Of a stretch of DNA of 64,000 nt, positions 63,662 through 64,000 are shown one piece after another; position 1 is the first letter of the stretch; every line of letters begins with the position of its first letter. Under the pieces are notes generated by a model. That model was not told where the DNA came from, made no database searches, and was given only the letters and a program-made list of their open reading frames with translations. Made by a program: the position numbers and the translations under genes. This DNA is from Clostridium pasteurianum (lineage in GTDB: Bacteria > Bacillota > Clostridia > Clostridiales > Clostridiaceae), in the NCBI RefSeq assembly GCF_001705235.1, contig NZ_MCGV01000001.1, forward strand, positions 3,228,181 to 3,292,180, in the 5' to 3' direction.

Positions 63662-64000
63662 TTTTATGAAAAACACCATAAGTATGAAGGGAATGTAGAA
63701 ATGGATAGTACACAAAGCGATAATGAAAACTTGCTTGTAATTGGAGCTACTAATACACCTTGGCAGGTCGATTAAGCTTTAAGACGTCCGGGTAGATTTG
63801 ATAGAATATTGTTTATTCAACCTCCAGATTTTAAGGCTAGAGTAGAAATATTAAAACTTTACTTGAAAGACAAGCCATGTGAAGGAATAGAATATAAACG
63901 TATAGCTAAAAAACTTGTAAAGTACTCTGGTGCGGATATAAAGGCAATATGTGATGTGGCAAGTGAAAATGTAATAAAGATAGCTATGGCTAAGGGGAAA
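63662..64000 (+). pseudogene. Decayed AAA+ ATPase fragment
   Basis: The frame shows VEMDSTQSDNENLLVIGATN, then TPWQVD, a TAA stop at 63773-63775, and continues ALRRPGRFDRILFIQPPDFK and GADIKAICDVASEN to the window end. This is the second half of a Cdc48/FtsH-type AAA domain, with the Arg-finger region RRPGRFD. The upstream Walker A and B part is missing. A 5' truncation plus an internal stop mark it as a pseudogene. It runs off the window, so the 3' state is unknown. Confidence 0.85.

Overview
The window is low-GC, AT-rich clostridial chromosome. The evidence is a ChW-repeat (clostridial hydrophobic, conserved Trp) secreted protein, spore photoproduct lyase, Gram-positive style AGGAGG ribosome binding sites, many mannose-family PTS genes and Bacillus/Clostridium-type LexA boxes. 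ChW repeats are best known from Clostridium acetobutylicum, so a member of that clade is the best guess; species cannot be fixed from the sequence alone.

Layout. 1-13.9 kb is mostly housekeeping: the 3' part of secA, prfB with its programmed +1 frameshift, a galT-like gene, a membrane-anchored M28 peptidase, tex, an FMN riboswitch with the riboflavin transporter ribU, the tsaE-tsaB-rimI operon, a tandem HD/HD-GYP gene and an odd TroA/ZnuA-like lipoprotein. 14.1-23.7 kb is a sugar-uptake island: a LevR-type sigma-54 activator, a candidate -24/-12 promoter built into the activator's own terminator, then two complete mannose-family PTS permeases, one with a fused EIIC-EIID. Each is followed by an amino-sugar-phosphate deaminase (NagB-like, then AgaI-like), which suggests uptake of glucosamine- and galactosamine-type sugars. 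Glycerate kinase, an aminotransferase, a BI-1 membrane protein, acylphosphatase, a TetR regulator and a flavoprotein follow.

30.4-41.3 kb is accessory: an SF1 helicase with a C-terminal PD-(D/E)XK-like domain, a methyltransferase broken by one in-frame TGA, and an overlapping operon of a small nucleotidyltransferase, an unrecognised 485-aa protein, an McrB-type AAA+ protein and a DUF2357/PD-(D/E)XK protein. The operon looks like a type IV (McrBC-like) defence system with extra subunits. 41.3-47.5 kb holds small metabolic genes, an HD gene under two LexA boxes, class I aldolase, splB and an ion permease. 47.8-64 kb holds secreted proteins, def, two tandem near-identical chemoreceptors with sigma-D-like promoters, adenine deaminase, murE, an AraC regulator, tRNA-Trp, two orphan genes, a CE2-type esterase and a decayed AAA ATPase.

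The most unusual signal is non-coding. A family of about 190-200 bp imperfect hairpins, with two smaller associated modules, lies between all five convergent gene pairs of the window and at one further gene end. In the six well-formed copies the outermost 16-21 bp are locus-specific, match between the two arms, and run into the stop codon or last codons of the adjacent gene, so one arm is an inverted copy of the neighbouring gene's end.
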